A stretch of DNA of 64,000 nt, from the NCBI RefSeq assembly GCF_901709675.1, contig NC_051105.1, positions 124,001-188,000 on the forward strand, read 5' to 3'. Every line of letters begins with the position of its first letter. Position 1 is the stretch's first letter. Under the pieces are notes generated by a model that did no database searches, had not been told where the DNA came from, and saw nothing but the letters and a program-made list of their open reading frames with translations. The stretch is from Syngnathus acus (Eukaryota; Chordata; Actinopteri; Syngnathiformes; Syngnathidae). The position numbers were made by a program, and so were the translations under genes. Positions 24,554 through 37,679 of this stretch are shown piece after piece.

Positions 24554-25312
24554 CAGTGACGTGCGGTGAGGGTTGGTGAGGCACTGACTCAGAGTCAGAT
24601 TTACAAACGTACTGTATGACGCTAAGGCACTGACTCACAAATCAGATTTACATGCATACATGGTTGTTATCCCATTCTTGATTAAATTTAATAACATTTT
24701 AAACACACCACTGTACATTTAAACACACCACTGCAGTATTCTTACCTTTACTTGTAAATGAAGTCCATTCTCCTGTCCTTCTGGACGAAGATCTCGATGA
24801 CAGGGAAAGCAATAAAGTCGATTTTTTGCAGCACAACCACAAAGCCAGTCTTTTTTAGAGTACCAATCCTTTTGAAACGAACGTGTTGTATGTAGTCCGT
24901 CCCGGGAGGCCCGTAGTTTGAATTAATCCTCGCAAATCTGGCGTTGGTCTTCCCTTACTTATGATTTCTTGCTTTGACTGAAAGTCAAGTTTTGAAAAAT
25001 TTCTTATCTTCGAGATTATATCCTCCATTTTCAGGGAAAATAAAGCCAAATAGCAACGCGTTAGCACCGAATGTTGTTGGTTGTTTTTCTTTTCTTTTTT
25101 TTCTTCTTAATTTACTCTCGCATTTACTCGTGTCGTGAACTATTAGCCGCAGGCAAAAGTACTGGCTGCCTCAAGGCCCGTATTTTCCCGCTGACTGCAA
25201 GCACGCGCCGTTTGCACGCGCTCAGTACAGTGTGTGAGTGGTGCACACTCTCACACGCACGCCCCGAGAGGCACTACCTGTCACTGCCTCAGCCACCATG
25301 ATTCTCGTCTCC
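24554..25312 (-). mobile_element. hAT-type (ZMYM1-like) DNA transposon remnant
   Basis: The minus strand encodes MEDIISKIRNFSKLDFQSK followed by KGRPTPDLRGL, resembling the N-terminus of ZMYM1-like hAT transposases common in fish. The remainder of the transposase is missing. The outer sequence (CCAGTGACGTGCGGTGAGG at the left) resembles a known fish transposon end. Boundaries are approximate. Treat as a non-autonomous, deleted copy. Confidence 0.5.
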
Positions 25313-25394
25313 CGTTGTATTTGAACAAGAAATACAGCTATTTTGACTATGAAAATGATCCAAATGTATAGGAAACACACCAAAAGGATGCATA

Positions 25395-27797
25395 CCACTC
25401 TGTGGCTCGTGCAGCTTTAGGACTCTCGGACCACTGTCTAGTTCATCTGATCCCGGCCTACGGGCAGAAACTAAAAACTTCTAAGCCTGTGGTGAGGACT
25501 GTGAGGAAGTGGACAGTGGAGTCAAGGCAGGACCTCCAAGCCTGCTTTGACTGCACCGATTGGGGAGTTTTCGAAGCTGCAACTTCACAGACCTGCATGA
25601 ACTCACTGACACATCATACATCAGTTTTTGTGAGGATCTGTGTGTGCAGACTAAGACCTTCTGCACGTACAACAACGACAAACCTTGGTTTACACCGAAC
25701 CTCAGGAGGCTGCGCAAAGTCAAGGAGGAGGCCTACAGGAGCGGCGACCGCGACCTGTTCAAGCAGACCAGAAACACACTGAACCGAGAGGTCAGGAAAG
25801 CCAGGAGGTGTTACGGGGAGAACCTGAAGAGACACCTCTCTGCCAATCCTGATCCCTCAACAGTGTGGAAAGGTCTGCAGAGCATCACAGGCTTCAAGAA
25901 ACAAACCCCCCGTCCTGTGGAGAGCCCAAGGCTTGCTAACCAGCTAAACAGGTTCTACTGCAGGTTTGATCGGTCCTCCCACACAACGGGACTTCCTGCA
26001 GCACAATCTACATACTCACCTCTCCCCACAACTGCTATGTCCACAGCAACGTTGTCACCCACTCTCTCTCTTGCAGAGGCCGCGCCCGCACTCCAGATCC
26101 GCGAGGAGGAAGTGCGCCAGATGTTCCGGAGACAAAAGACCGGGAAGGCACCGGGCCCAGACGGCGTCTCACCTTCCTGCTTGAAAGTCTGCGCTGAGCA
26201 GCTGGCACCCACCTTTGCATGGATCTTCAACCGTTCTCTGGAGCTGTGTGAGGTGCCCTCGTGCTTCAAGAGCTCCACCATCGTTCCAGTGGCCAAGAAG
26301 CCCGCCATCACAGGTTTGAATGACTATAGACCTGTCTGAACCACCTGAAGGATGTCACGGGCCCCCTGCTTGACCCCCTCCAGTTTGCCTACCGGGCAAA
26401 CAGGTCGGTGGATGATGCGGTCAACATGGGAATGCACTACATCCTGCACCACCTGGACACCCCAGGAACGTACGCCAGGATCCTGTTCGTGGACTTCAGC
26501 TCGGCGTTCAACACCATCGCTCCTGACATCCTCCAACAGAAGCTCATCCAGCTTGCGGTGCCTGCCTCCACCTGTCAGTGGATCACCAGCTTCCTGACCA
26601 ACAGGAGACAGCGTGTGAGGCTGGGGGGCATCACATCTGACACCCGGACCACCAATACTGGAGCCCCTCAGGGGTGCGTCCTCTCCCCACTGCTCTTCTC
26701 TCTCTACACCAACGATTTCTCCTCAGGTGACTCTCCTGTGAAGCTCCTGAAGTATGCTGACGACACCACTCTCGTCGGACTGATCCAGGACGGTGATGAG
26801 ACTGCGTACAGACAGGAGGTGGAGCGGCTGGTCCACTGGTGCAACCAAAACCATCTGGAGCTGAACCCGCTCAAGACCGTGGAGATGACGGTGGATTTCA
26901 GGCGAGACCCTTCACCACCTTTACCCCTCACTATCCGCAGTAATACTATTCTCTCCACAGACACCTTCAAGTTCCTGGGAACCACAATCTCTCGGGACCT
27001 GAAATGGACCGGCCACATAGACTCTGTCCGGAAGAAGGCCAGCAGAGGCTGTACTTCCTGAGACAGCTCAAGAAGTTCAACCTGCCGCGAGAGCTTCTGA
27101 AGACCTTCTACACTGCCATCATCCAGTCTGTCCTCTGCACCTCCATCACTGTCTGGTTTGGATCGGCCTCCAAACAAGACAAGCACAGACTGCAACGGAC
27201 AATCAGGACTGCAGAAAAGATAATTGGAATCAACCTCCCATCTATCCAAGACTTGTACCTCTCCAGGACCAGGAAACGTGCAAGGAACATCTCTACAGAC
27301 CCTTCTCACCCAGGTTGCAGTCTGTTTGAACTACTCCCCTCCGGACGGCGTTATAGAGCTCGGTACGCCAAAACCAGCAGACACAGAGACAGCTTCTTCC
27401 CCCAAGCTGTTGCTCTGATGAACTCACACCACTCTTAGAGTCTCAGAGTCATTACTGTGCAATAACATCCTGCTCTCCACACCTTTTTTGAATTTGTCTA
27501 CACTGTTTGTACTATGTGCCCTCTCTGCATCCATTGCAGCCTGGTCATCCTGGATAAGGGACCTTCCCATCTGTGGTCTCTTCTCAAGGTTTCTCAGTTC
27601 CCCTAGCTGGAGTTTTGAGTTCTTCCTTGCCCTCTTGGGAGTTTAAGATCAGGGGATGTTTGAGAATATTTGCCATTTTTCACATGTCCTGAGTGTTGTT
27701 AGTCACCTAAATGTTGAACAGAGGCTGTGATTTACCGAAGTCAAATTCCTTGTTTGGCACGCGCAAACATGGCGAATAAAAACTCTTGAATCTTGAT
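25395..27797 (+). mobile_element. L2/Rex1-like non-LTR retrotransposon, broken
   Basis: A 5'-truncated LINE. It starts in the endonuclease C-terminus ([18 protein letters not shown]). The reverse transcriptase has KTGKAPGPDGVSPSCLK, ILFVDFSSAFNT, GAPQGCVLSPLLFSLYTND and the catalytic LKYADDTTLVGL. The C-terminal part (SITVWFGSASKQDKHRLQRT, PSGRRYRARYAKT) and a 3' UTR ending near AATAAAAACTCTTGAATC follow. The frame is broken at least three times: a shift near 25570, a stop at 26337 with about 16 codons missing after LNDYRPV, and a shift near 27061. It cannot be active. Confidence 0.9.
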
Positions 27798-29384
27798 TTA
27801 ATGATTCCTCGACAAGTTTCCCAGTTGTGATTTTCCTTTTTTTTTTAAATTTATTTAAATTATTCTATTTGTCAGGTTCGGCGTGAGATATATTGCTTTG
27901 CTTCCCTCTAGTGGCTATTTAGCGTAATTATTTTCTCGTTCGAGTCCAGCCCAGGGGCCAGGTCAGACACAGAACTGAAGAACTTGACACGAGCCATCCT
28001 GTTAGTCGTGCACAGCGCGAGTCTGTTCCAAGCTTCCTCGTGCACACGGCCATCATAAAACTTGAGTTTTCTCAAAGTTTCTTCTCGCTCTTTTACATCA
28101 CCCACAAAATGTTTTCATGAAAGCTTCGGACTTTGCTCTTGGAGCTAGTTTGCTAGCCGTGCAATGGAATTGCGTATGCACCGCCGATACGCGGACTACA
28201 ATGCCGTCAGATGTTGAGAAAGTAGTTTATTTTCAAAGTTAGGTGACAAGATAAATCAGTATCAATGAAGAAGAAAAAACAATGTCAGACCACTGAGCTA
28301 GCTCAGCTCATTAGGCGTCGGGAGTCGGCTGATGTCGACAACATTCGGCGCTCCGAGTGCGTTTACTAGCATAAGTAGAAAAACAAACCCCCCCACCTTA
28401 CAGACTGAAGCCCGACACGAACCGGAAGTAGCGTGTTGCGGTGACTCACGTCTCAATGAGATGAACGTAATTAGCCGAGCGAGCTAGCTTGGCTGTTAGC
28501 CAGGTTCAGTTTACATCTGCTAACTAGCAAGTCATTTTTTAAAATAAGGCTTGAAAAGCAACTAAAACAAACATGGACTAGCAATAGTCAAAACACGCAT
28601 CTGTGATGAATCATTTCTTTGAGGAATCGGCAACAAAGTGGAGGGCCGCCATATCAAGGGTAACATGGTACCGACTGCGCTCGTGCCACCCACGTGGTCT
28701 GCATCCAAGCCCATTCCACGTTCACGTCTGCCTTTGCCCGGCGGCATATTGTACCATATGAAATAACGATAGCCTCGAAATTTAGTGATTTTTTTGAGCA
28801 TCTGAAATGAGGATTTGTTAACGTCGGTGGGAACGGTACAAGGTAAAAGTCGACGTCAAGCCGGCCATGGTGGTGGCGGCGATCGTTCGAAGGACCAACT
28901 TTGCAGCACATCGGCATCGCATGCAGAAATGACGAGCCAAGTACGTACGAGAAGGGATAGCGACTTTTTGGAGGGCGCAACAGCTAGCATCCGCCCTAAG
29001 CCGTCTTGTCACGTTGGACTGAGCTTCTCAATGCTGAACCATTCTGCGGGCGGGGCAATTAGTCAATTGTTGTTGTTTTTTTAGAATACTTGGTAGCGGC
29101 CGATAGAGAAATGTAAAAGGCAATGTTTGGACATCTCGGGTTCAGTTAATCTTTTCCAACAAAGTGTTGAGTTAAAAAATAAACAAACACGTTGGCCAAA
29201 AGCGACGTTAGCGAGAACAGCAACTAGCACGCCGACGACGGCTAGCTTAGCGGAGAAATCTGCTGGATTGTTGTCGCTGGCGTCTGCTCAAGTTTGCGCC
29301 GATGCCAACAAAGTGCAAAGAGTCCATGATGGTGCTCACACAGGATGTGCCTTTGTGCTAAGCTAGGCTACAGGCCAGAGCGGG
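27798..29384. other. Intergenic region downstream of itgav
   Basis: No gene recognised. Reading frames here are short and lack family motifs. The end next to 29385 should include the itgav 3' UTR, but I see no strong polyadenylation signal close to the stop; AATAAA on the minus strand occurs only at 28227-28232. Confidence 0.5.
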
Positions 29385-29881
29385 CTAAGTGTCTGCGTTT
29401 CCGTTCTCCTCGGGCTGCAGCTGCTCCTTCTCCAGGCAATCCTCCTGCGGGGGGCGCACTCGCTTGAAGAAGCCCAGCTGGACGCACACACGTGACACGT
29501 ACCAGTCGTCACACGTTGTCACCTCGCAAAGACGGCGGCGGACTCGGCGGCTCTGACCTTGTACATGATGAAGATGAGCAGCGCCAGCAGCAGAAGGCCG
29601 GCCAGCACGGCCAGCGCCACCACCCAAGCCGGCACCGGCTGTGGGGCGTCCGCCACCCACAGCACCGACACGCTAACCTGCTGGCCAAAAACGCGCGTCA
29701 GAGAGAGAGAGCGCCCGGCCCGGCCCGGCCATATGTCTTACGGCGGTGCTGTTGGACGGCAGCGTGGCCGGAATCTTCTTGTAGGGCATCTGGATGACGT
29801 TGAAGGAGGCGGTGGACTCCAGCACGTACGAGCGATTCTGGTTCTCTGCCTGCATGCGCACACAGCGACGTCACACTGTTC

Positions 29882-29913
<32 letters not shown>

Positions 29914-32900
29914 ACTCTGAGGAAGTTGTTGACGTCCAGTCGGGAGTAAATGAAGACGATGGCGTTCTTCTTCCTCTCCAGACGTCCCACCTGACAGCGA
30001 AGCTTGACACAGGACGCCGTGCTGCAGTCCTGCGCGCACACAGCTCTCAAGTCGCCGTCACGGCGCCGACGGCCGGCCGGCTGCCGGGCGCTTTTACCAG
30101 CTTGAGCGGGTTGTCGTCGTCGTCGCCGCCGTCGCCGGTCTGCAGCTCACGCTTGCGCACGCGCTTGCGGCCTTCCGTATGGCCGTCTCCGGCGCTGGCG
30201 TTTTTTAGCGCCGCCAAGGGACTCTCCAACTAGCGGTGACAAGCTAGCATCAGGCTTCAAGAACAACATCGCGTGGTGGCTGGAAAGGTCTTACGGTGAC
30301 GTTGCGCGCGTTGAGTCGCACGTCGCTGGAGCAGTTGACGGGGCCCTCCGTGTCCAGGTGGGTGATGTAGAGGAGGCTGGCATTGTGGCGGCCGTACGGC
30401 CACTCCACCTCCAGCGAAGCCAGGCTCAGCGTGCTGGGCCCACTGTTCAGCAGCTGCACGCAAACGCACGCGTCAAAAGAAAGATGGCGGGCGGGCGGCC
30501 TGCCTATCTCGTGCTTACCTCGTAGACGTGCACAATTTGTGGTCCAATGTCGTCGCCGGTGAGCGGAGGAACTTTGGCTTGCCAATTGGCGATGGGAAGC
30601 AACAGCTGGCCGGGAGACGACGTGCTACAAACGCACACACACAACCATCACCCGCAGTAGATTGCTCACCCTCTGCTGAAATGCCCCCCAAACGAGACCA
30701 CTTTGAGCGAGCCCCGCAGGTGACATTCACAAAATGGATCTGGGTCTCATCTGGGACCGTTTGCAGGGAGGCGGCCGCCGTTACCCTCGTATGGAGACTT
30801 GCGCCACCACGACCAGCTTGGTGACGCTGGACACTCTGGGGCTGGTGCTGTTGAACTGGTTGGAGCTGCAAACACGCCAAGGGGGCCGAGGTGAGCCCAA
30901 GGTGAGCCCAAGGCGGCAAGCCGGCCGGCCGGCGTGTCTGACCTGACCATCTGCAGGTCAAAGCGCACGTCCGTGTCGTCCTCCGACAGCTGGTGGACGC
31001 TGAAGCGCAGCTCGGCCAGCACCTGGCCAAACAAAGGAAAAAGATGGCAGCCAGTCACAAGATGAGGACACACAAACAAATCCAAGCTAGCAGACAGACA
31101 AAGGAGGATACATTTTGGCTCCACTGACCTTGGTTCCGGCCTTCATGGGGTTGCCCAGATCGCACACCACCATCTTGGTCTGGTTCTCCTTCTTGTAGGC
31201 GCACGACAGCCGGCTCAGCGTCTGCCGGCACAGCGCCAGCCACACGGGTATCAGCCGCAAACCGGGCCTGGCCGAGCCTCGCTGCCGCCGCAAACGCTTA
31301 CCTGGCTGCGCACCACGCCGGTAAAGTCGGCCTGTTGCGGCGGGAAGACGTGGAGCTCGGCCTCGTAGGCGCCCTCGCCGCGGTTCTCGGCCACAATCTC
31401 CAGCGTCACCGCGTTGTCGTCGCCGATGGCCATCTCGGAACGGTCGCTGGGGGGCAGGGGGTGGAGGCGGATTTAGACTTAGTGTCGGTTTGGGCGGCGT
31501 GGCCGCAGTCACCTCTGGACCGACAGCCGCAGGTCGGGTTTGCAGATGTTGTCCTTGCCGCAGTCCAGCAGGATGTGAGCCTGGAGACAGCGAGGCGTCA
31601 CGAGCGGGCGTCACGAGCGGGCGTCACGAGCGGCTGGCTCACCTGGCGGGTGACGTTGGGCGGCGCGGCCACGTCCAGGACGGGCAGCAGGCCGTTGCGG
31701 TCTCGGGCGCGCCCGTAGTCCAAGGCGTACTCCAGAACCACCGAGATGGGCGTAATCTTATCGCGGAAGTCGCGGTCGTCCTGCCGCCGCAAAAGGAACC
31801 GAGCGCATTGAGCTTAGTCGGTTGGGTGACACGTTTACAAACGTCTGCTATCGGGATGGACGACTGAAGCAAATTGACGGGCTGATATAGCAATCCATCA
31901 ATGAGGGCAGAGTGGGCGGGGCTGTCCGGCCGGCCGGGGGCTCCTACTCTACCTACCCTGAGGAAGACGTCCTGCTCCTCGCACGCGGGCCCTCCGCCGT
32001 TGCTCAGCGTGACGTTCTTGGCGTAGGCGACGCTTCGGCTGTGCAGGAAGAGGACTCGCTTGGCCGCTTCCTTCTGCTTCAGTCGGTCCAGGAGCACGTC
32101 CACGCGGAACGCTGGAAGGGAGCGCACGCTCACGAGCGCCCGACGGGCAGGCAGGCAGGAGAGCCCCCGCGCCGGCGGAAGGTTACTCACTGAGGGAAGA
32201 GGGCGCCCCCACCCCGCTGGCCCACAGGCAGTACTTGACCTTGAAGCTGCGGGTGGACCGACGGACAGCGATTAGCAAAGGCGCTTGGCGGCCTGTCCAC
32301 CCGCCCGCCCACTCACCAGGACACGGCAGCGCCGGTCGCAGGCAGCGTGCAGCTCTTCCCCTCAGGGTTGATGATCTGAGGGCTGACGTCCAGCGTGGCG
32401 TTGACGCTGATCACCGGCCGCGCTCTGACCGCACGCACATGAGCATGGGTTAGGTGGCACACGTTGACTTGTTTGATGTCGCGTGTGTGTGTGCGTGCGT
32501 GCATGCGCGCGCACCTGCCGCATGCACGCACGCACGCACGCACACACACACGCGCGCGCGCACGCACACACACGCGCGCGCGCGCGCGGCTAATCACCTG
32601 TACAAAACAGCCCTGTCAGCTCCAAACACTCCCACCAGTAAATCTGTGAGAGAAACATTTGCAAGAGCTTAACGCCTGCCTCATCACACGCACCTGGTGC
32701 GGGCGGGCGTTTACCTGGATAGCCATTGCGGTCTATGTCCGTGTTCCCAGTCATGGAATAGCCGAAGCTGGCTGGCATGTAGCTGGAGGCCCATTTGCCC
32801 TGCAGGACCTGCCAGGTGGCACATGCACACAAGATGGACAAGCGCTAGCTAACTAGCTAGCTAGGGTGCTAAATGAAAACGTACAAAGCGCTCATTTTTG

Positions 32901-35900
32901 GCTCATCTTGACCAATCCCATCAAGGCGAAAATCATTTGACGCTTCTGGCGTGTCATTTTTCAACAAATTTGTCTCAACTCCAAACTGATTATTTGTCAG
33001 GGGATTGAACGGAAGGAAGGCTGCTGCTTTGGGGCGCTGGTACCTGCGAGGGCATCTGCGACAGGCCCTGAGGACTGCCATTGTGGATGTACACCTGGCC
33101 CAGGCGCTCCGGACCGCCGTATGGGGCCGAGATGGCCACGTCTGCTTGGGGTCAAACACAAACACGTGACCACACGTGCTCGCTCGCTCGCGCACGCACG
33201 CACACGTGCCATTGTATCCGTCCATGTCGAGATCTCCGAGCGCGGCTATGGACGAGCCGTATCGGGCGTACACTTCGGAGCCGGTGAGCGTCAGCGGCGG
33301 CCGGAAAGAGAAGCCTCCTCGACCCAAGAGCACGCTGACCTGCAGCCAAAAGGCGTCACAGTGAGACCCAGCCGGACGAAGGCGTGAGACGCACGTGGCC
33401 GTTACCTGTCCCACCTCCCTCAGCTTGCCGTCGGAGCCTCGGTCCATGAAGAGAGGCGCGCCCACCAGAAGGTCCATCAACCTGCCCGCATGAGCCTCGC
33501 GTTAGTGTTGGCAGCCAGCCAGGCGGGCGGGCGGGCAGGCAGGCCACTCACCCATCCTGGTTGACGTCGCTGGCGGCGACAGAGTGTCCGAAGTAGGCAG
33601 CCATCTTGAAGGGACACAAAGAGAAGGATCACGCCAGGCCACGCAAATCACCTGGCATGCGCCCTTTGACACTTTTGCAAGTCGGACTCGGACGGACTCG
33701 CTCACCTGACTGCCCGTGAAGTTGACCATGGACTCCATGTTGTGGCCGTTGAAGATGTTGACCTGAAAGACGGCACGCGCGTCAACACGCAAGCGCCTGC
33801 CGGCACAGGCCGACATGCTGCACTCACGTAACCCAGCGCCTTGTCGCCCCGCGGCACGCCCGTCACGTAATCTGCAAGCACATGAGCGGAATCAGCGACT
33901 TGTGGCCGGCCTTCAGACCCAAAGCCCCAGCCAGGCTACCTTCAATTGCGTCGTCGTTGAAGTCTGCGACAGTCAGCGAATATCCTGGTGGCAAAAGGAA
34001 AGGCAGGCGGGTGGAATGAGCGGAGCGGAGGAGGCCCACGCCGGCCGCCCTTTGCAGGCCGCCCTCACCCACCCAGGTAACTGTCATCATACTGGGCGCC
34101 CGCCGACTTTGTGGCCAGCGTCTTTCCGTAGGGGCTGACGTAGCTCTTGTCGAAGCGGGCAAAGATTTCCGACACGTCGTCCGATATTAGTTGACCTGTG
34201 GGGAGACGACCGACACCAGACCACTTGAGACGAATCTGCCCGGAGAGTCCGCTCGCGATGGCTACGTCCGGACTGAGGAGCGTCTGGAAGCTAAACGACA
34301 CGAGAGCGGCCCGCGCTAAACCGACCTCGACCGTTTGCGACCAAGTGAGGGGGGAAAAAAAAAAATGCTAACACCCCCCCCCCCCCCCCCCCGGGCAGAA
34401 GGAAGGGGACATGCGTGCGGGCGACGTGACCTTGCCAGTAGAAGCTTCCGGGTCCTCCCACCACCACTCGCTTGTCGGTCTGCAACACACACGCGCGCGC
34501 ACACACACACGCACACACACACACACACACACAACGGGACTGGCCTTAGTACCTGAGCACAGCATGCGGCCGGCGCCACCCGCCTACCTTGAGGAAGTCG
34601 GCGCTGAAGCCAGCCTGGCAGAAGCCCTGGCCCTCTGGGGAGTTGGCACCTGCGCAGAGAAAAGACCGGCACGTGACTGGCTGGGAGAGGCGGAGACAGA
34701 AGGACAGGCGGGCGGGAACGCACGTGAGCGACAGGGAGAATATTCCACCACCGTGTCGTCTCTTTTCAGGAAACACGTTCCCACCGGCTCGCGCTCCGAC
34801 ACGCCAAAGGTGGACCACTGGTAGAGCGGCGCGCACGCCTGCGTAGAGGTCCCGGAAAAGCAGACTTTTGGGTCGACCGGCTTTGGATTTCCCGCCTTTT
34901 CCTCATTTGATTGCGTGGCTCCTTCATGGCCGCGCGCTTTCGCTTTGCTCTTCCTTACCAGGATGTGCTCGCCGTCCGAGCGCACGGAGGCGCCGAACCA
35001 CTGCTTGGACTTGAACTCCATCTGCGCGCCGTCGGCGTTCTTCCTGTCGCCTGCGACGAGAGGGACGGAGGTCCGCCATTTTGCAATATTTCAACACTTT
35101 GTTTATTTTTCAAAAGCCAGAAATGATTTGAGTCTGCCAATTTGGGCGACGAGCAGGGCATTCGCAGGCACGCGTCAAACATATGGAAATTCATTTGTCC
35201 AAATATGGCGCAAGAGTTGAGCCGCTCGCTCACTCACTTCCTCTTCTGCACACGCTGATAATCCCAGATTATGTTGCTGAATCATGCAGGCGACATTAGC
35301 AACAATAGACCCGTATTTTCCAACGCACACAAAACTCCCGCTGCTTCCTGATTTTTCCACACTTCAGAAGACATTGTTACTTTTTATTCTCATGGCCTCA
35401 AATGGCTGACTGGCATCTAGAAATGCTCCACTTGAAAAGAAAACTGGCAGAATGTAAAACACGTCATTGGAGAACGCGGTATGAGCCATCACAGCCACGC
35501 AGTGGTGCGTTTGCGTACCTGACGTGTCAAAGAGGAGCTGGCGGCAGGCGACGCCGCCCGCCCAGGGGCAGCTGTAGACGGCCCCTCGCTCCAGCACGTC
35601 GCCCGACGTGTTGGCCCGTGGTGCTCCGATCAGGACGTCCGACCTGAGCAAAGCGGCAAAGCGCAATGGGCTCGTTACGCCTCTCTCTTTTTGAAAGACT
35701 CTCCGACACACCTCCGCGTCAATTTGCCCTGCTAATCGGGACCATCTGAAATGTGCCGTGGATCGCGTGGTCCGATTGAACTGGGAGGTTCACTCAGACG
35801 AGATTTAGCCATCAGAGGACTTTGATTGGAGACGGACGTTGGTTCTGACAGGAGTCCCAACGTGTGCAGCGCTCTGGGTGGACACCGTCGGAGTAGAGCC

Positions 35901-36085
35901 CGCAAAACACCACCAAACCTCTTCAGTGGCAGATTTGCTCAATTTTACACAGGGCAGTATTTTGTAATTATTGGCCTTTTCAACTGGAAACGAGCATTTG
36001 AGTTTGGAATTCCAATGGCAAGTAAAGGCAGGCAGGCGGGCGGCGGGCATTTGAGTTTGGAATTCCAATGGCAAGTAAAGGCGGG

Positions 36086-36161
<76 letters not shown>

Positions 36162-36652
36162 CATCCGCTCCCACCAAAGGCAGTCAGGCAGGCAGGCAAG
36201 CAGGCAGGCATCCGCTCCCACCAAAGGTAGTCAGTCGAGGCCAGGAAGTGCGTCGTCATGCGTCCAATTATGGTCACGAGCGGGACGGAAGTCATGCCAA
36301 GCGAAGCTGCGCCTTCCCGGAGGAGACTGTGGCGCATGCGCAGCTTCTCCTCCAGAACGGGTCACCTTCTTCCCAAAGTTGTCGACAAGAAGTCGGCAAA
36401 GTTGTTAGCGCGATTTGGCGTCTCTGCATAAAGGTTGCCACTGAGCTTTTCTTACTGTTGCTTGTTGGCTGCTTTGAAGAAGTCCACCGAGAAGCCGAAG
36501 TAGCTGCCCGACGGGCCGTCGTACACCGACGGCCGCTCGGCGTCCAGGTTGAACGCGCCTCCGCTCCGCACGAGCACGACCAGCGCCGCAGCCGCCACCG
36601 ATACAACGGCGGCGGGGTAGAGGCGGCCACTCAGCCCCGGCCCCACTGCCAT
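29385..36652 (-). CDS. itgav: Integrin alpha-V
   Basis: Adhesion receptor subunit that pairs with several beta chains, binds RGD ligands and activates latent TGF-beta. There are 32 exons, 1053 residues (human 1048): 36456-36652, 35519-35643, 34959-35050, 34724-34838, 34588-34649, 34431-34479, 34073-34195, 33940-33984, 33828-33871, 33706-33762, 33552-33604, 33406-33481, 33210-33339, 33044-33141, 32715-32808, 32598-32643, 32317-32424, 32191-32246, 31957-32111, 31643-31780, 31513-31580, 31302-31446, 31129-31221, 30943-31022, 30785-30865, 30519-30624, 30295-30453, 30098-30229, 29916-30029, 29742-29849, 29558-29677, 29385-29477. Signal peptide, then FNLD; beta-propeller with Ca-binding loops ([27 protein letters not shown]); no I domain; convertase site RKRVRKR; one TM; tail [11 protein letters not shown] identifies alpha-V. 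The intron after 33210 uses a GC donor. Confidence 0.96.
35990..36235. repeat. (GGCA)n repeat with duplicated flanks, itgav intron 1
   Basis: A pure GGCA run of about 80 bases is preceded by two copies of a 36-base unit (GCATTTGAGTTTGGAATTCC...). It is followed by two copies of a unit containing CATCCGCTCCCACCAAAGG. The structure suggests replication slippage that duplicated the edges of the array. Confidence 0.85.
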
Positions 36653-37159
36653 GGCCAGAGAGAGGGAAGGAGGGAGGAAGAAGGCTTCGGGGAACTTTCG
36701 CCTGCTGACGAGTCGAGCTTGCGTGCGCCCTTCTCGGCGCTTCCACGGGAGAACGGCGACGGCGGTTCCGTTCGGCAACTGTACGCCGGACAAGCTGGTC
36801 GGATGAAGGCGAACGAGCGGTTCCCTGTCACGGCGGAGAGTCTGTCTGCTCGTGCTCGCTCGTGAGGCGTCCACACAAGGGAAGCAAGTTCAGACGCGAC
36901 CACACATCCGGCTTCTCTGTGTCAAAATAAAGGCTTGGCCCACTTTTCATAATAAGGTCAGACGCGACCACACATCCGGCTTCTCTCTGCCAAAATAAAA
37001 GCCTTGCCCACTTTTCATAACAGCGACGTAAGTGGTTCCGCGCGAATATGCAAATCCAATCGTTGCCAACAGAGGACGCCATTGCACTGACAAAATATCC
37101 CCTTTACGCTTCGTGCTCGCCACAAATTCTAATTAGCATAATGCATCATGGACCATTTT

Positions 37160-37225
37160 AATAGAATAGATCTTTATTGTCATCGTTGTACATGTGTGAC
37201 AATGACAATAAAGATCTATTCTATT
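37160..37225. repeat. Inverted repeat (24-bp arms)
   Basis: The left arm, 37160-37183 (AATAGAATAGATCTTTATTG then TCAT), and right arm, 37202-37225, are perfect reverse complements around an 18-base loop. Each arm is also found singly at 22639-22690, so this is a head-to-head pair of a short interspersed repeat. Confidence 0.9.
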
Positions 37226-37370
37226 CAAAAACAGCAGCATAGATGAATAAATAAAATAAAACAAAGACGAAAATAAAGATGTTTATTTGCAAGACAAAGG
37301 CAAGCAAACGCGAAACGATTAACCTCCGGTATTCTAAATAAGGTTCACATGGCGGCACAATGAACTTTGA

Positions 37371-37679
37371 CCTACTCAGTGGCCTAGTGGTAGAGTGTCC
37401 GCCCTGAGACTGGAAGGTTGTGGGTCGTACCGGCCGGGTCATACCAAAGACTATAAAAATGGGACCCATTGCCTCCCTGCTTGGCACTCAGCATTAAGGG
37501 TTGGAATTGGGGGGTTAGATCGCCAAATGATTCCCGAGCGCGGCACCGCTGCTGCTCACTGCTCCCCTCTCCCCCAGGGGATGGATCAAAATCACACGGG
37601 GATGGGTTAAATGCAGAGGACAAATTTCACCACACCCAGATGTGTGTGTGACGATCATTGGGACTTTAACTTTAACTGA
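37371..37679 (+). mobile_element. Fish tRNA-derived SINE
   Basis: The tRNA-like head has GGCCTAGTGGTAGAGTG (A box) and a degraded B box (GGTTGTGGGTCGTACC). A conserved body follows (GGGACCCATTGCCTCCC, GCTTGGCACTCAGCAT, ATTCCCGAGCGCGGC) and it ends GGGACTTTAACTTTAACT. This body is very common in percomorph genomes. It is a different family from the SINEs at 17913 and 61528. Confidence 0.75.

Noticed and set aside
28654-28980. Minus-strand frame beginning MPMCCKVGPSND, faintly like a THAP-domain start
   Set aside because: The THAP cysteine/histidine pattern and core tryptophan are not present in order; chance similarity is likely.
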